From: Dechloromonas denitrificans
GTDB lineage: Bacteria > Pseudomonadota > Gammaproteobacteria > Burkholderiales > Rhodocyclaceae
DNA: 64,000 nt
Direction: 5' to 3'
Assembly: GCF_020510665.1 (NCBI RefSeq)
Contig: NZ_CP075187.1
Span: 1,322,501 to 1,386,500 of the forward strand
Shown here: positions 61,979 to 64,000 of the stretch, in pieces
Layout of the letters: each line of letters opens with the position of its first letter
Numbering within the stretch: the first letter of the stretch is position 1
Program-made: the position numbers and the translations under genes
Notes under the pieces: model-generated
Told to the model about the DNA's origin: nothing
What the model saw: the letters and a program-made list of their open reading frames with translations, nothing else
Database searches by the model: none

Positions 61979-64000
61979 ATGCAATGTAACGACGATAGTA
62001 TTGCTTTCCTCGATGATGAAGAAGATGCGCAAGCGGCTGGCAGCACCTTGGGGGTCTGGCGGCTACTGATCGTTGATGATGATGAAGATGTCCACCAGGC
62101 CACCGAATTCGCTTTGCGCGATGTGGAAATTCTCGGACGTCGCCTTGAATTTCTGCACGCCCGGAGCAGCAATGAGGCGATCAGCGTCCTGCGTCAGGCC
62201 GAGCAGGTTGCGGTGGTCTTGCTTGATGTGGTGATGGAGTCCGAAGATGCCGGCCTGAAAGCCATCGGGCGCATCCGGAATGAACTGGGCCTGCTCAACT
62301 TGCGGATCATTCTGCGTACCGGGCAGCCGGGCTATGCGCCGGAGCTTGAAGCGATCAGTTCATACGATATCAACGATTACAAGACCAAATCGGAATTGAC
62401 CCGCAACAAGCTGTTCACCGCGGTAACGGCGGCGGTTCGCTCCTACGACCAGATTGAACGCCTGGATGCCAGCCGGCGTGGTCTGGAACTGATTATCGAT
62501 GGGGCCAATCGCTTTATTGCCGAGCAGGGTTTGCAGGCTTTTGCGGCCGGCGTCATAACCCAGATTGCCGCCTTGCTGGGCGTTCCTCCCGAGGGCGTGA
62601 TGTGCGTCTGTGCCGCGCCTGGTGCGGACAGCCAAACTCCGATCGGTCAGAAATGCACGGTTCTGGCTGCTGCCGGGCGTTATCAGGAATATATCAATCA
62701 GCACGTTGCCGCACTTGAAAACCACGAGCTTTGCGACATCCTGGATACCTGCCTCAGCGAGCAGCGCCACCATGCCACGGAGCGCGGCCTGGCCTTGTAT
62801 TTCCCCGGGCGGCAAGGGCGGAATTTTGCTGCTTATGTCGAGTCCGGGCAGAGCATTCATGAGCCGGATCGGCATTTGCTCGAAGTGTTTTGTGCCAACA
62901 TCGCCATTTGCGGCGATAACGTCGACCTGGTCGAGCGGTTGCGTCAAACCGCCTATGTCGACGGATTGACCTCGCTGCCCAACCGTGCCGCACAAATCGA
63001 GTCACTTGATGCCGCTGGGCAGCATGGCGCCGTGTTGGCACTGATCGATATCGACCAGTTTTCTGAAACAATCGATGCCTTCGGCTACCGCTTCGGCGAC
63101 CTGCAGTTGCAGGCAATCAGCCGGCGCTTGCGTGCGGCGATGCCGCCGGATGTCTATGTAGCCCGAGTTGGTGGCGATGTCTTCAGCCTGTGCGGCGGTC
63201 AAGACGTCGTCAATCCACCGTTGCTGCGCGAAATTCTCGCCGATACTTTCGATAGCGAGCTTGGGCCGCAATCGATTTCTTTCTCGCTGGGGTTCGTGCA
63301 TGTTGCCGACGCCGGCGTCAGTGGTGCCGATCTCTTGCGCAATGCTGCCATCGCGCTCAAGCGGGCCAAGGTCGATGGGCCCGGCAACGAGGCTTATTAC
63401 ACGGCCGAAGTGGCAATCCAGACACGCGAGCGTGTCCGCCTGCTGCAAAATTTGCGGCAGGCTTTTGATAGTCGTCGTCTTTTCGTTGTTTACCAGCCTC
63501 AACTCGGTTTGCCGGAGAGCAAGATCATCGGCGTTGAAGCCTTATTGCGTTGGCGTAATGATGAGGGGCAGTTCGTTCCACCTGATCAGTTCATTCCGGT
63601 GGCAGAACATTCCGGTCTGATTATCGGCGTGGGGGCCTGGGTGCTGCGTACCGCCTTGCAGGCACAGCAAAAGTTTCTTGCCCAGGGATTCAAGCTGCGC
63701 ATGGCTGTTAATGTTTCGGCCATCCAGTTTCGCCACCCGGGCTTCCTGGGCATGCTTGAAGAGGCGATTGCCGAGTCGGGCATTGAGCCGTCGGCGCTGG
63801 AACTCGAAATTACCGAGTCGGTTGCGATGTACGGCTGGGGGCAAGTGCAGGAGCGTTTGCAGGCCATCAAGGATATGGGGGTTTCGGTGGCGATCGATGA
63901 TTTCGGTACGGGCTTTTCGTCGCTCAGTTACCTGGATCGCCTGCCGGCCGACTGTCTCAAAATCGATCGCAGCTTCATTTCTTCCCTCGACGCTTCCGAA
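61979..64000 (+). CDS. receiver-DUF3369-like-GGDEF-EAL response regulator (3' end beyond window)
   Basis: 674 codons are in view. An N-terminal receiver (VWRLLIVDDDEDVHQAT; phospho-Asp in VVLLDVVMES; Lys in DYKTKSEL) is followed by a GAF-like/DUF3369 region (about residues 155-315). The GGDEF domain opens DGLTSLPNRAAQIE but has GGDVF (residues 398-402) in place of GGDEF, so cyclase activity is doubtful. The EAL domain has GVEALLRWR, NVSAIQF, ELEITES, AIDDFGTGFSS and KIDRSFI intact, so cyclic di-GMP hydrolysis is likely. GGAG 6 nt upstream of ATG. Confidence 0.92.
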   Translation, partial: MQCNDDSIAFLDDEEDAQAAGSTLGVWRLLIVDDDEDVHQATEFALRDVEILGRRLEFLHARSSNEAISVLRQAEQVAVVLLDVVMESEDAGLKAIGRIRNELGLLNLRIILRTGQPGYAPELEAISSYDINDYKTKSELTRNKLFTAVTAAVRSYDQIERLDASRRGLELIIDGANRFIAEQGLQAFAAGVITQIAALLGVPPEGVMCVCAAPGADSQTPIGQKCTVLAAAGRYQEYINQHVAALENHELCDILDTCLSEQRHHATERGLALYFPGRQGRNFAAYVESGQSIHEPDRHLLEVFCANIAICGDNVDLVERLRQTAYVDGLTSLPNRAAQIESLDAAGQHGAVLALIDIDQFSETIDAFGYRFGDLQLQAISRRLRAAMPPDVYVARVGGDVFSLCGGQDVVNPPLLREILADTFDSELGPQSISFSLGFVHVADAGVSGADLLRNAAIALKRAKVDGPGNEAYYTAEVAIQTRERVRLLQNLRQAFDSRRLFVVYQPQLGLPESKIIGVEALLRWRNDEGQFVPPDQFIPVAEHSGLIIGVGAWVLRTALQAQQKFLAQGFKLRMAVNVSAIQFRHPGFLGMLEEAIAESGIEPSALELEITESVAMYGWGQVQERLQAIKDMGVSVAIDDFGTGFSSLSYLDRLPADCLKIDRSFISSLDASE

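Overview
The window looks like the chromosome of a GC-rich betaproteobacterium, most likely Rhodocyclales (Dechloromonas/Azonexus-like). This is inferred from the TCA supercluster mdh / gntR / sdhCDAB-sdhE / gltA / odhAB / lpdA, the NnrS, RlmF and porin repertoire, and the codon use. No 16S gene is present to confirm it.

Region 1 (1-15.9 kb) is a periplasmic quinoprotein alcohol oxidation locus. It holds two PQQ-dependent alcohol dehydrogenases. One has Ser two residues after the catalytic Asp (calcium type); the convergent one has Asp there (lanthanide type). A PedF-like cytochrome c and a pentapeptide protein sit between them. Next comes a six-gene, start/stop-overlapping operon behind a good sigma-54 promoter: SoxYZ-like carrier, zinc metallohydrolase, a dedicated TonB, a TonB-dependent receptor, a histidine kinase and a LuxR-type regulator. 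A second, partial kinase lies at the left edge. A PqqU/YncD-like receptor follows, while no pqq biosynthesis gene is present. The locus reads as a self-contained system for importing cofactor and metal, sensing them, and switching between calcium and lanthanide enzymes.

Region 2 (about 16-21 kb) has lower GC and is an integron-type cassette array without integrase (CALIN). Five attC-like sites share one orientation. They carry a HEXXH metallopeptidase and small unknown proteins, and the array is interrupted by an IS1182-like element and an IS-end remnant, each abutting an attC site.

Region 3 (21-31.7 kb) is housekeeping and transport: two porins, a tautomerase, an EamA exporter, arginase, MarC, an amino-acid ABC transporter, and an hpf / small membrane protein / carbonic anhydrase operon. 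Three copies of a repeat pairing TTATCCCCG with an inverted perfect DnaA box at constant spacing lie between genes here.

Region 4 (31.7-47.6 kb) contains acnB, a cupin, a periplasmic binding protein/diguanylate cyclase pair, psd, rlmF, a DUF188 protein, nnrS, a nitronate monooxygenase-like enzyme, an ankyrin protein, an outer membrane protein/binding protein pair, a CBS protein, truC and a CoA-ester lyase.

Region 5 (47.6-60.3 kb) is the TCA supercluster. A second IS1182-like element (60.3-61.9 kb) sits in the lpdA terminator and is flanked by direct copies of the terminator hairpin. The window ends inside a receiver-GGDEF-EAL gene.

A word built on GCGGTCGACCGC recurs across the window in both coding and noncoding DNA.
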